Assembly (NCBI GenBank): GCA_022792815.1
Contig: JAAWBS010000036.1
Span: forward strand, 1 to 32,095
Origin: Hungatella sp.
Lineage (GTDB): Bacteria > Bacillota > Clostridia > Lachnospirales > Lachnospiraceae
Direction of reading: 5' to 3'
Length of the DNA stretch: 32,095 bases
The notes below the pieces were generated by a model, which was not told the DNA's origin, did no database searches, and worked only from the letters and a program-made list of their open reading frames with translations. Of the stretch, positions 1 to 7,248 are shown piece after piece. A program made the position numbers and the translations under genes. The stretch's first letter is position 1, and every line of letters starts with the position of its first letter.

Positions 1-2
1 AA

Positions 3-76
<74 letters not shown>

Positions 77-79
77 GTA

Positions 80-150
80 AGCGGGTGATGGGAATCGAAC
101 CCACGTATCCAGCTTGGAAGGCTGGTGTTCTACCATTGAACTACACCCGC
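80..150 (-). tRNA. tRNA-Gly (anticodon TCC)
   Basis: The minus strand gives acceptor stem GCGGGTG paired with CACCCGC, a short D-arm (GTTCAATGGTAGAAC), anticodon loop CTTCCAA reading TCC, and T-arm GGGTTCGATTCCC. The discriminator is T, as is usual for glycine tRNAs. CCA is not encoded. It lies 3 bases from the Arg gene. Confidence 0.95.
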
Positions 151-167
151 GAATATCATCAGCACAA

Positions 168-242
168 TCGGGGTGACAGGATTCGAACCTGCGACTTCCT
201 GGTCCCAAACCAGGCGCTCTAGCCAAACTGAGCCACACCCCG
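168..242 (-). tRNA. tRNA-Pro (anticodon TGG)
   Basis: The minus strand shows acceptor stem CGGGGTG paired with CACCCCG, D-arm GGCTCAGTTTGGCTAGAGC, anticodon stem CCTGG/CCAGG around loop TTTGGGA (TGG), and a GGTTCGAATCC T-arm. The discriminator is A and CCA is not encoded. It is the first gene after the promoter of the cluster. Confidence 0.95.
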
Positions 243-277
243 ACATGCACAAAAGTGCTCTCCGAAACGCAAGGATT

Positions 278-306
278 ATTATATCCCAATCGCCATTTTT
301 TGTCAA
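278..306 (-). promoter_or_regulatory. Consensus sigma-A promoter of the tRNA cluster
   Basis: On the minus strand TTGACA (301-306) and TATAAT (278-283) are separated by exactly 17 bp. Both hexamers are perfect matches, which fits a highly expressed stable-RNA operon. Transcription should begin near position 271, about 30 bases before the tRNA-Pro gene. Confidence 0.9.
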
Positions 307-352
307 CCACTTTTTTTACATTCTTTTTTTAACCTGATTCACCCGTTTTATC

Positions 353-838
353 CTATAAAAACCTATGATCATAGGTTACAGTCCCATCATCCTTCACGGT
401 CATAATCAGGTAGGAAGGCCGGTGTCCCTCCTGGCGGGGATAAGACAGACTCCCGGGGTTGAGCACAGTGACTCCGTCTACTTTATCCAGAAAGGGCCTG
501 TGGGTGTGGCCGTACATGGCGATGTCGCAGCCGCGGCTTTTCGCCTCGTCCGCCACCCCCTCCGGCCCCATGGATACCCCATAGTAATGGCCATGGGTCA
601 AAAACGCTCTGTAGGGCCCCAGCTCGATCTCCAGCTCTCTCTCCAACCTGGAAAAGAAATCATTGTTTCCCATGACCATGGCCATCATACAGCCCTCCCC
701 GGCCCACTCCGGGATCCAATGCTCGCTTCCCTCCGCGTCACCCAGATGAACCAGCACGTCAAACGGCTTTTCCTGTTCTATGACTGACCGCAGATTCTCG
801 TCTCTCCGGTGGGTATCGCTGACTACCAGGATCTTCAT
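353..838 (-). CDS. YfcE/MJ0936-family metallophosphoesterase (YsnB-like)
   Basis: This is a 161-residue calcineurin-like phosphodiesterase of the small MJ0936/YfcE type, which hydrolyses phosphodiesters with two bound metal ions in the cytoplasm. The metal-ligand motifs are all visible: SDTH (Asp8, His10), GDAEG (Asp34), GNND (Asn58-Asn59), THGH (His82, His84) and GHTH (His111, His113). The length is normal for the family. Its ATG overlaps the TGA of the upstream rdgB gene (ATGA), so the two are probably translationally coupled. The order rdgB then this gene matches ysnA-ysnB in Bacillus subtilis. The physiological substrate is unknown. A second, clearly YfcE-like paralogue lies upstream in the same operon. 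Confidence 0.9.
   Translation of the reverse strand: MKILVVSDTHRRDENLRSVIEQEKPFDVLVHLGDAEGSEHWIPEWAGEGCMMAMVMGNNDFFSRLERELEIELGPYRAFLTHGHYYGVSMGPEGVADEAKSRGCDIAMYGHTHRPFLDKVDGVTVLNPGSLSYPRQEGHRPSYLIMTVKDDGTVTYDHRFL
356..380 (-). terminator. Possible weak terminator overlapping the end of the ysnB-like gene
   Basis: An 18-bp perfect palindrome (AACCTATGATCATAGGTT, about 360-378) covers the last codons of the phosphodiesterase gene and is followed on the minus strand by TTTT. It can fold as a 7-bp stem with a GATC loop. The stem is AT-rich, so efficiency is uncertain. No better stop signal is seen before the tRNA promoter. Confidence 0.35.
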
Positions 839-1446
839 CTGTGTTCCTCCCCATGTACCCGTCTTAATTGCTCTTTCATGGCCTCTAAAGCCTTTCCCCT
901 GTGACTGATCTCATTCTTCTTCTCGATGGGAATCTCCGCGGATGTCATCCCGTACTCCTGCAGATAGAAGATAGGGTCATAACCAAACCCTCCTGCGCCT
1001 GCCGGCGTGTGGGCGATCACTCCCTCCACCGCTGCCTCCGTGTGCAGGACGCTTCCGTCGGGAAGCACCGCCGCGATGGCACAGACGAAACGGGCTGTCC
1101 GCTCCTCCTCCCCCGCGCCTGCCATCCGGTCAATGATCGCCTGGTTCTTGATCTCATAGGAGGTATCCTCCCCCATGTACCGCGCCGAGTAGATCCCAGG
1201 CTCCCCGCCCAGATAGTCCACCACCAACCCCGAATCGTCGGCCAGGACGATATCTCCCGTCTGCTTCCACACCTCCCTGGCCTTGATCTCCGCATTCTCC
1301 CCGAAGGTGCTGCCGTTCTCCTCCACCTCGCAGACGGCTCCTGCCTCCTTCATGGACAGCACCTCCAGCCCCAAATCCGCCAGAATCATCCGTACTTCCC
1401 GCATCTTTCCCTCATTGCCCGTGGCAAATATAATCCTGTGTCCCAT
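835..1446 (-). CDS. rdgB: XTP/dITP diphosphatase (RdgB/HAM1)
   Basis: This 203-residue enzyme belongs to the HAM1/RdgB family, which hydrolyses dITP, XTP and related deaminated purine nucleotides to the monophosphate and pyrophosphate, keeping them out of DNA and RNA. Family signatures are the N-terminal FATGNEGK loop, GENAEIKA, DDSGL, GFGYDPIF and SHRGKAL near the C-terminus. The ribosome site AGAGGA precedes the ATG by 5 bases. It follows the exported protease gene by 10 bp and its stop overlaps the start of the phosphodiesterase gene. Together with dgt and ogg elsewhere in the window it serves nucleotide-pool hygiene. Identification is secure. Confidence 0.96.
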   Translation of the reverse strand: MGHRIIFATGNEGKMREVRMILADLGLEVLSMKEAGAVCEVEENGSTFGENAEIKAREVWKQTGDIVLADDSGLVVDYLGGEPGIYSARYMGEDTSYEIKNQAIIDRMAGAGEEERTARFVCAIAAVLPDGSVLHTEAAVEGVIAHTPAGAGGFGYDPIFYLQEYGMTSAEIPIEKKNEISHRGKALEAMKEQLRRVHGEEHR

Positions 1447-1456
1447 AATTATCCTC

Positions 1457-3130
1457 TCACTCCGCGCTGCGTTTTTTTGACCTCTCTGCCTCCTGCAAGG
1501 TCTTTTGTTCTCCTGTATAGGCCTTCAGGCACAGATTACACTGATATCGCTCCTCCGCAGATACCCATGTCCTGCCGTCATGGCTGATGTATCCCTCTCC
1601 GTCGGTGATATCCGCCTCCGCCGTCATCTCATCGGCCCGATACTCCATGGCCATGGGATGCACGGCTCCCGGTGTGCAGATCTTCAGGATCACGGCAAAC
1701 CGCTCCCCCGGCTCCAGCACCTCCGGCTCCGGCAGGGAGACGGTGTAGAATCCGCTTCTGGCCACCTCTCCCTCTGCCACGATCCTTCTGTCCTCAAACT
1801 CAGGCTCCCCGCCCACATGACGGGCCAGCCAGATCTCGTAGGAGGTATGGGCCCCTGTGGCGTAGAATCCCACAGCCTTCAGCACCTCCTCGGTCTGTGC
1901 CTGATAGATATTGGCCCCGAATACGCTCTCCGAACCGTATCCCATCTGGCCCACCCATCCGCACAGGTCCGTCTGATAGATGTGGTCGTAATTGCCGGTC
2001 TCCTGAACTCCCGTATAGACCAGACTGCTGATTCCGATGTTGGTGTCATAATAGGATACGTAAAAATACCCGTTGTCACCGAACTTCTCTCCCCAGCTGC
2101 TGACACACAAAAAGGCGCCGTCACCTTCCGCCTCGGTCTGGAAGTTTTCCTTGGGATACTCATCATCCCACCCGACGATGACCACATCATGGTTGGGAAT
2201 CAGCTCTCCTTGGTAACAGTAGGAATTGGTCTCTTCCTTATAATATACGGAACGGCTCTCCGAGCCGGTGATGGAAGTGTACATGGAGGTCTGCACTCCG
2301 CCGGTGAAAAACACCGCCTCCTTGATAGCCTCATAGTCCTTCGGAGGAAGAATCTGGATCTCCTGCACATGGACCGCAGGCTTTAGACCGTCCGGGGAGA
2401 TGCCGTCCCCGTAAGGGTCCTGCTCCTCCAGAACCGGCCCCTGCCATCCCAGCAGGTAGGCCATGGACATGGTATACTCCCCACCCTCACTCTGGTTTAA
2501 AGAAAATCCGTTGTGCAGGGACATATGGTCCGCCGAGAATTCCACAGCCTTTCCGGGTCTCAGGGCCGTCTCAAGAGCTGTCAGAGAGGCAAAAGACCAA
2601 CAGGTCCCGTAGTTCCCCTGGTCTCTCACTCTGGTGCTGCGCCCCACAAGCCGATAATCATAGGCCGCCGGAAGCCCCCTGTCCCTGTAAGGGGTTCGGT
2701 CCCTGAGACAGACCCGGAGACTTCCGATCTCTGTCTCCATCTCATAGCCAAAGGTTTCACAGACCGCCGAGAGGGGCAGGTAAAGCCGGTCCCCGATCCT
2801 CCTGGCAGACTCAAGCCGCGCTGAGACTTCCCCCTGCTGAAGAAGCACCTGAGCGTCGGGGTACTCCAACACCCCCACCCTTAAGTTCTGTCTGAGAAAA
2901 TCCGCGGGCACCAGCACATCCATGGAGCCGTCCGCAGCCGGCACTGCCTGACAGCGCTCTCCCTCATACTCCACGGTCATACTCCCGTACGTAAGCAGCA
3001 CCCCCGGCCTTCCTCCTAAGATCCCCGACGCCGGCCCGGCCTCCATCTCCTCTTCCCCTCTCGCCCCGCTGGCCGCCATCCACACGGATCCCCAAATCAT
3101 CAGGCATACCGCCGCCTGTCTGGCTGTCAT
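1457..3130 (-). CDS. Exported papain-like (C1) cysteine peptidase with lectin-like tail
   Basis: The 557-residue product starts with a signal peptide (about residues 1-25). Residues 45-145 resemble the copper-amine-oxidase-like stalk domain common on clostridial surface proteins (LYLPLSAVCETFGYE). Then follows a C1 peptidase domain: RDQGNYGTCWSFAS with oxyanion Gln171 and nucleophile Cys177, and the His motif NHDVVIVGWDDE (His314). The C-terminal 180 residues fit the lectin-like domain found behind such peptidases in Firmicutes. An oddity is that the usual catalytic-triad Asn of the NSWG motif is Ser344 (VSSWGEKFGDNGYF). It should act outside the cell. Its ATG overlaps the stop of the methyltransferase gene, so it belongs to this operon although its job seems unrelated. 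Confidence 0.85.
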   Translation of the reverse strand: MTARQAAVCLMIWGSVWMAASGARGEEEMEAGPASGILGGRPGVLLTYGSMTVEYEGERCQAVPAADGSMDVLVPADFLRQNLRVGVLEYPDAQVLLQQGEVSARLESARRIGDRLYLPLSAVCETFGYEMETEIGSLRVCLRDRTPYRDRGLPAAYDYRLVGRSTRVRDQGNYGTCWSFASLTALETALRPGKAVEFSADHMSLHNGFSLNQSEGGEYTMSMAYLLGWQGPVLEEQDPYGDGISPDGLKPAVHVQEIQILPPKDYEAIKEAVFFTGGVQTSMYTSITGSESRSVYYKEETNSYCYQGELIPNHDVVIVGWDDEYPKENFQTEAEGDGAFLCVSSWGEKFGDNGYFYVSYYDTNIGISSLVYTGVQETGNYDHIYQTDLCGWVGQMGYGSESVFGANIYQAQTEEVLKAVGFYATGAHTSYEIWLARHVGGEPEFEDRRIVAEGEVARSGFYTVSLPEPEVLEPGERFAVILKICTPGAVHPMAMEYRADEMTAEADITDGEGYISHDGRTWVSAEERYQCNLCLKAYTGEQKTLQEAERSKKRSAE

Positions 3131-4296
3131 AGACTGCCGTCCTGTCCTCGTCTTCTGGCGGGTGGTTTCGGCCCCAGGAACTGATAGAAATAGGTCTTCA
3201 TCATCCCGTTGTAAATCTTCCTGTTCTTGTCCGCCTTTCTTCCTATATACCGCTCCGCATCCTCATAGGCAGTGATCAGGTAAGCAGACCAGGAGTCCAA
3301 TGCCCTGTAACGCTCCCCAAACTCCCGGTACAGAGCCGGCAGATTCTCCTTTTCCTCCATCCGCTCCCCGTAAGGGGGATTGGTGATGATAAAACCGTAC
3401 TTTTTCGGATGGCTCAGGGCGCTGACCGGGCGCTGCTGGAAATGGATCAGATGTCCCACCCCTGCCGCCTCCCCGTTGGCTCTGGCCGCCTTTACGATCT
3501 CACCGTCTATGTCATATCCCTGGATATCCGCCTCCACCGTATCATCCATCACCTCGGCTGCCTCGTCCATCGCTTCATACCAGCACTTTTTGGGGATCAG
3601 ATTGCCCCACTCCTCCGCCAAAAACGAGCGGTTCATGCCTGGCGCCATGTTGGCCGCGATCATAGCTGCCTCTATGGGAAAGGTGCCGCTTCCGCAGAAG
3701 GGATCCACCAGGATCCGGTCCTTCTTCCACGGGGTTAAGAGGATCAGAGCAGCCGCCAGGGTCTCCGTGATCGGTGCCTTGCTGGCCAGAGTCCGGTATC
3801 CCCTCTTGTGAAGGGAATCCCCGGAGGTGTCGATGCCCACCGTCACCTGATCCTTGTAGAGAAATACCCGGACAGGATAGGCGGCTCCCGTCTCCGGAAA
3901 CACCTCTGCCCCATAGGCTGTCCTCAGCCGCTCCACCATGGCCTTTTTCATAATCCTCTGGATATCGGAAGGGCTGAACAGCTTACTCTTGATGGAGGAG
4001 GCCTTGGTCACCCAGAACTTTCCGTCCCTTGGGAGGAACTCCTCCCAGGGGATCGCCCTGGTTCCCTGAAACAGCTCCTCAAATGTCTCCGCCCGAAAGA
4101 CACCCGCCTTCAAGAGTACTCTCTCCGCCGTGCGCAGGAATACGTTGGCCCGGCAGACGGCCTCCCCGTCGCCCAAGAACGTGACTCTGCCGTCCTCCAC
4201 TTCCGTGATCTCATATCCCAAATCTATAATCTCTCTCTTCAGCACTGCCTCCAGACCAAAATGGCAGGGCGCGATCAGTTCATATCGTCCTTTCAC
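3127..4296 (-). CDS. ypsC: THUMP-domain class I SAM-dependent RNA methyltransferase (YpsC/RlmL-like)
   Basis: The protein (389 residues) has an N-terminal THUMP RNA-binding region (about 1-160) and a C-terminal Rossmann methyltransferase domain. The SAM-binding motif DPFCGSGTFPIEAA lies near residue 200 and the catalytic NPPYGER motif near 305, typical of guanine-N2 methyltransferases acting on 23S rRNA (COG0116). It corresponds in size to B. subtilis YpsC and to the N-terminal half of E. coli RlmKL. I chose the GTG at 4296 because AGGAGG lies 5 bases upstream; the TTG one codon earlier is too close. It follows yfcE by 11 bp and overlaps the protease gene by ATGA. The exact modified base is inferred, not shown. 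Confidence 0.9.
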   Translation of the reverse strand: MKGRYELIAPCHFGLEAVLKREIIDLGYEITEVEDGRVTFLGDGEAVCRANVFLRTAERVLLKAGVFRAETFEELFQGTRAIPWEEFLPRDGKFWVTKASSIKSKLFSPSDIQRIMKKAMVERLRTAYGAEVFPETGAAYPVRVFLYKDQVTVGIDTSGDSLHKRGYRTLASKAPITETLAAALILLTPWKKDRILVDPFCGSGTFPIEAAMIAANMAPGMNRSFLAEEWGNLIPKKCWYEAMDEAAEVMDDTVEADIQGYDIDGEIVKAARANGEAAGVGHLIHFQQRPVSALSHPKKYGFIITNPPYGERMEEKENLPALYREFGERYRALDSWSAYLITAYEDAERYIGRKADKNRKIYNGMMKTYFYQFLGPKPPARRRGQDGSL

Positions 4297-4307
4297 CAAA
4301 GCCTCCT

Positions 4308-4850
4308 TTACAGAGTGATCTCTTTCACTTTTCCGCCGTCAAAATCGTAGATCGTGAAGACAGTTCCGTCCAAAATCCCGTAGCTGCCAGGATTCCCGTC
4401 CTTGGGCAGGGAGGCGGAACCAGGATTTAACAGGTAACACTCCCCCATGGTCTCTGCCACCGGAAGGTGGGTGTGGCCGTGAATCAGGATATCCCCCGGC
4501 CTCATGGGCGGCAGCGCCTCTCTGTGAAACACATGTCCGTGGGTGGCATAAAACGTCTTCCCGTTCAGTGCAAGCAGCCCGTAGTCTGCCATCATGGGAA
4601 ATTCCAGGACCATCTGATCGACCTCGGAATCACAGTTCCCTCTCACTGCATAGATCTGATCCTTATACTCGTTGAGGGCAGCAAAAACCTGTTTCGGGTC
4701 ATAGTCCCTGGGCAATTCATTGCGGGGGCCGTGGTAGAGCAGATCCCCCAAAAGAATCAGGCGCCGGGCTCCATGCCTGTGATAGGCCTCCAAAACCTTT
4801 CTGCAGTAATAGGCTGACCCGTGAATATCAGACGCAAACATATACTTCAT
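4308..4850 (-). CDS. yfcE: YfcE-type phosphodiesterase
   Basis: From the ATG at 4850 the protein has 180 residues and tracks E. coli YfcE over its whole length: MKYMFASDIHGS start, LGDLLYHGPRNELP, VRGNCDSEVDQM, THGHVFHR, GHTHLPVAE and LNPGSASLPKDGNP. The metal ligands Asp8, His10, Asp36, Asn72, His104 and the GHTH pair are present. YfcE is a manganese-dependent phosphodiesterase of unknown natural substrate. The start at 4850 is preferred over upstream in-frame ATGs because AGGAGG (4858-4863) is 7 bases away and the family begins there. It is the second gene of the rhodanese-to-ysnB operon. Confidence 0.92.
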   Translation of the reverse strand: MKYMFASDIHGSAYYCRKVLEAYHRHGARRLILLGDLLYHGPRNELPRDYDPKQVFAALNEYKDQIYAVRGNCDSEVDQMVLEFPMMADYGLLALNGKTFYATHGHVFHREALPPMRPGDILIHGHTHLPVAETMGECYLLNPGSASLPKDGNPGSYGILDGTVFTIYDFDGGKVKEITL

Positions 4851-4914
4851 CATTTTTCCTCCTGGATCCCAGTCTTTCTGGTTCATCAATAGTATTATTT
4901 TAAAACCCTATATC

Positions 4915-5250
4915 CTATCTGTCAACTGCTTTGCGCACCATACTTCTTCCCCGATATGCCGCCACCCCACCCGCCGTGTTCACCACCGGATATCCTTTGG
5001 CCGACAGATGGTTGCAGGCCAGCATACTCTGACTTCCTCTGGTGCAGTAAAATACCATGGGCACTCCCTCCTGGTATTCCAGGGTTCCCTCCCTGATCAT
5101 GTCCTCCAATTCCTCATAAGGAATATTGACAGCTCCCTTTAAGTGGGAATGCGCAAAATCATCGCTGTTCCTCAAATCGATCAATTCCATGGGCCTGCCC
5201 CGCAGGATCCAACATTCCAGTTCCCTCATACTGATGGTAGGGTAAGTCAT
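4915..5250 (-). CDS. Rhodanese-like domain protein
   Basis: This 111-residue protein is a single rhodanese domain. Visible motifs are LIDLRNSDDFAHSHLKGAVNIPYEEL and the active-site loop YCTRGSQSM with Cys69, which would carry a persulfide. Such proteins move sulfane sulfur in the cytoplasm or simply bind thiols; nothing nearby tells which. It is the first gene of the operon running to 353; the promoter at 5286-5315 lies about 35 bp upstream of the start. The ribosome site (AGGTGATAG) is moderate. Confidence 0.88.
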   Translation of the reverse strand: MTYPTISMRELECWILRGRPMELIDLRNSDDFAHSHLKGAVNIPYEELEDMIREGTLEYQEGVPMVFYCTRGSQSMLACNHLSAKGYPVVNTAGGVAAYRGRSMVRKAVDR

Positions 5251-5285
5251 ACTCTATCACCTGTCCCCTTTCTTAATCCTATATC

Positions 5286-5315
5286 ATTATATGTAAAAAG
5301 CCGCCCCTTTGTCAT
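5286..5315 (-). promoter_or_regulatory. Sigma-A promoter of the rhodanese operon, inside the preceding terminator loop
   Basis: On the minus strand ATGACA (5310-5315) and TATAAT (5286-5291) are 18 bp apart. The -35 element lies in the loop of the terminator hairpin at 5295-5328, so stop and restart signals are interleaved within about 40 bp. Confidence 0.7.
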
Positions 5316-5328
5316 AGGACGGCTTTTT
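5295..5328 (-). terminator. Intrinsic terminator after the Asn/Gln-rich gene
   Basis: AAAAAGCCG (5295-5303) and CGGCTTTTT (5320-5328) form a 9-bp stem around a 16-base loop. The symmetrical A and T runs make it usable in both directions; genes on both sides are on the minus strand, so it ends the transcript of the small gene upstream. Confidence 0.85.
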
Positions 5329-5349
5329 GTGTACGCCAGAGGCAGCAAA

Positions 5350-5529
5350 TTAGCGCTGGCTGTTGTTCTGATTGTTATTCTGGCTGCTGCTGTTGCGGCT
5401 GCTGTTCTGGTTATTGTTCTGGTTATTGTTCTGATTGCTGTTGCGGCTGCTGTTCTGATTGTTGTTCTGGCTGTTATTGCTGTGGCAGTTTCTGGAATCT
5501 TCCATATCGTTGTAATGATTTTTTGCCAT
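5350..5529 (-). CDS. Small Asn/Gln/Ser-rich protein, possibly a spore (gamma-SASP-like) protein
   Basis: From the ATG at 5529 this encodes 59 residues, nearly half Asn and a further large share Gln and Ser, in imperfect repeats of the type QNNNQNSSRNS, with a more ordinary start (MAKNHYNDMEDSRN). There is no signal peptide, membrane segment or known domain. I prefer this start to the ATG three codons earlier because AGGAGG (5540-5545) is 10 bases from it but only 1 base from the earlier one. A sigma-G-like promoter upstream and the Asn/Gln-rich composition resemble gamma-type small acid-soluble spore proteins; this is an inference. It has its own terminator and so is monocistronic. Confidence 0.7.
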   Translation of the reverse strand: MAKNHYNDMEDSRNCHSNNSQNNNQNSSRNSNQNNNQNNNQNSSRNSSSQNNNQNNSQR

Positions 5530-5568
5530 GGTATTCATACCTCCTGAGAATATTTTTTGTTACAGGAC

Positions 5569-5597
5569 TAGTATGGCTTCCTTCGGCTGATTTATAC
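5569..5597 (-). promoter_or_regulatory. Sigma-G/F-like promoter of the Asn/Gln-rich gene
   Basis: On the minus strand GTATA (5593-5597) and CATACTA (5569-5575) are 17 bp apart. This matches the B. subtilis forespore pattern (about GHATR, 17-18 bp, CATNNTA). No good sigma-A hexamers were seen at sensible spacing here. Predicted start near 5562. Confidence 0.55.
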
Positions 5598-5615
5598 CAT
5601 CAATTTTTATTTTCA

Positions 5616-6371
5616 TCAATCCCCGAGAACATTCTTGATTCTCACAGGCGCTCTGTAGTTCCACGGGGAGATCTTGATTCCTGTCTTATAGGTGGAGGCG
5701 TGGATGATCTGTCCGTCTCCTATGTACATGGCCACATGGTTGATGCGGCTGCCGTTGCCGTAGAAGATCAAGTCTCCCGGTCTCATCTGGTCTGCACTGA
5801 CATCCGCACCCTGCAGGGACTGAGACGCAGAGCTTCGGGCAATGGAAACTCCCGCGCCGTTTTGCATCACATACTTGGTGAAACCGGAGCAGTCCGCACC
5901 GGTGTGAGGGTCATTGCCCCCGGCCCGATACCTTCCCCCCAAAAACTGGAGAGCATAATTCACAAGCTCCTGTCTGCGGCTGTTGGCGATGTCCACCTGG
6001 CGCAGAACCTCTGCCGCTGCCGCCGCCTCGCTGGCCTCCAGCTCGGCTCTCTCCACCACGGAGATCCCCTCCTCAGTCACGGAGAGATATCCGACTCCGC
6101 TGCCCACCTGGATCTCCATCCAGCCGTTCCCCTCGTCACAGAGGATGGTGTAGGCCTCTCCCTGGGATACCTCCCTCAAGATATCATAGGAATCCATGGA
6201 CACATACACCGGGTGAACTCCTGTCTCCACGGCTGCAATATAATCTCCCTCGCTGAAGGCTGGCCCGCCAAGCTCCCCCAAGTCGGCTCTGGCCTCAAAG
6301 GCGCCTGCCCATGAGATCATACCGCATAAAATCAATGTACAAACTCCGTATCCTAATCGTCCTCTTCTCAT
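5616..6371 (-). CDS. Exported SH3-NlpC/P60 cell-wall hydrolase
   Basis: The 251-residue product has a signal peptide (about 1-29, ending EARA), an SH3-type domain (about 45-105), an Ala/Glu-rich linker (about 108-125) and a C-terminal NlpC/P60 domain. The catalytic Cys is in GADCSGFTKYV (Cys161), with His212 in NHVAMYIGDG and a further polar site at QIIHAS (His224). Enzymes of this type cut peptidoglycan stem peptides, usually gamma-D-Glu-diamino acid bonds. I chose the ATG at 6371 because AGGAG lies 7 bases upstream; the ATG at 6386 has no ribosome site. It has its own promoter (6496-6524) and a leader of about 118 nt. Confidence 0.92.
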   Translation of the reverse strand: MRRGRLGYGVCTLILCGMISWAGAFEARADLGELGGPAFSEGDYIAAVETGVHPVYVSMDSYDILREVSQGEAYTILCDEGNGWMEIQVGSGVGYLSVTEEGISVVERAELEASEAAAAAEVLRQVDIANSRRQELVNYALQFLGGRYRAGGNDPHTGADCSGFTKYVMQNGAGVSIARSSASQSLQGADVSADQMRPGDLIFYGNGSRINHVAMYIGDGQIIHASTYKTGIKISPWNYRAPVRIKNVLGD

Positions 6372-6495
6372 ATCCGCACTCCTCATCTTTTATCTGTTAT
6401 AAAAAACATCTGCTATGGCTGCCGGTCTTCTTTCAGCCCCGATGATATCCTCAACTTTATCTTAAGTTTATTACAAATCTGTTAACTTTTTCATT

Positions 6496-6524
6496 ATTAT
6501 ATTTCATATTTATTACTTTGTCAA
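6496..6524 (-). promoter_or_regulatory. Consensus sigma-A promoter of the NlpC/P60 gene
   Basis: Minus-strand TTGACA (6519-6524) and TATAAT (6496-6501) are perfect and 17 bp apart. The -35 box directly abuts the terminator of the upstream gene. The leader from about 6489 to 6372 has no riboswitch motif that I recognise. Confidence 0.9.
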
Positions 6525-6526
6525 GT

Positions 6527-6571
6527 AAAAACAGCCCCGAAACTGTTACAATTCAGTTTCAGAGCTGTTTT
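6527..6571 (-). terminator. Bidirectional-looking intrinsic terminator after the DUF1700 gene
   Basis: AAAACAGC...GAAACTG (6527-6545) pairs with CAGTTTC...GCTGTTTT (6554-6571) in a stem of about 18 bp with two C-A mismatches and an 8-base loop. On the minus strand it ends in a T run at 6527-6531. Confidence 0.85.
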
Positions 6572-6650
6572 CCTCTGTAAAATCTATGGATTTTTGTCAC
6601 AGTCACAGGGCCAAGGCCTTGTTCCGATATCACTTTTAGAAGAGGATCCG

Positions 6651-7145
6651 CTACCATTTTCCGTTTTTTCGAAAGATAGAGACCAGAAGCCAGATCACAA
6701 GAAGGGGGCCGATAAAAGGAGCGATCAGGGAAAATAGTCCGCCGATGATGGTGATGACAAGGTAAATCACTCCCACCACGATCAGTGCCAGCAGCAGTTT
6801 CCAGTACCACTTGTCCAGGCGGAACACATGAAACGGCACGTCCATGCGGAGAGGATCCTGCCGGTACTCATCTTCTCCCTGGCCCCAGGGCCCGCTCTGG
6901 TCATACTCATAGGCTCCGCCGGACCGGAATCTGCTGTCCCCGGCGCCGTCGGTGGTATCCTCAATGGTCCTGGCGATCAGCCTGGGATCGCCGATCTCCC
7001 GGATCACCTCTTCCTCAGTCCTGCCTCTGCGGACTTCCTCCGCGATATATCCGTCATAATACCGTATATTCTCTTCCACCACACCCGGAGGCACATCTCC
7101 TGTCAGCGCCCGGCGCAAAGCCTGAAGGAATTCCTGTTTTCTCAT
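6651..7145 (-). CDS. DUF1700 (HAAS-domain) membrane protein
   Basis: The 164-residue protein has an N-terminal HAAS/DUF1700 segment (about 1-62: MRKQEFLQALRRAL..., YYDGYIAEEVRRGRTEEEVIREIGDPRLIA), a polar Gly/Tyr/Asp-rich linker, and two adjacent hydrophobic segments (about 116-138 and 139-157) ending in a basic tail. DUF1700 proteins are usually encoded beside a PadR regulator; no PadR gene is visible here. The function is unknown, perhaps membrane stress or signalling. The ATG at 7145 has a GGGGAGA ribosome site. Promoter candidate at 7190-7218 and terminator at 6527-6571 make it monocistronic. Confidence 0.85.
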   Translation of the reverse strand: MRKQEFLQALRRALTGDVPPGVVEENIRYYDGYIAEEVRRGRTEEEVIREIGDPRLIARTIEDTTDGAGDSRFRSGGAYEYDQSGPWGQGEDEYRQDPLRMDVPFHVFRLDKWYWKLLLALIVVGVIYLVITIIGGLFSLIAPFIGPLLVIWLLVSIFRKNGKW

Positions 7146-7189
7146 TCCATTCTCCCCTGATTATTCATTCTCTGTATCCTGTCTGGTTT

Positions 7190-7218
7190 AGTTTACCATG
7201 TTTCCTGTTTTTGGTAAA
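7190..7218 (-). promoter_or_regulatory. Probable promoter of the DUF1700 gene, with an inverted repeat
   Basis: Minus-strand TTTACC (7213-7218) and TAAACT (7190-7195) are 17 bp apart, each 4 of 6 to consensus. The same bases form an inverted repeat TTTACC/GGTAAA (7192-7197 and 7213-7218), a possible regulator site spanning the promoter. Confidence 0.45.
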
Positions 7219-7248
7219 TGCCCACATTCTTAAATAATATTAAACAAA

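Noticed and set aside
6372..6489. NlpC/P60 leader considered as a c-di-AMP (ydaO) riboswitch
   Set aside because: At about 118 nt and AT-rich it lacks the conserved ydaO core motifs and is too short.
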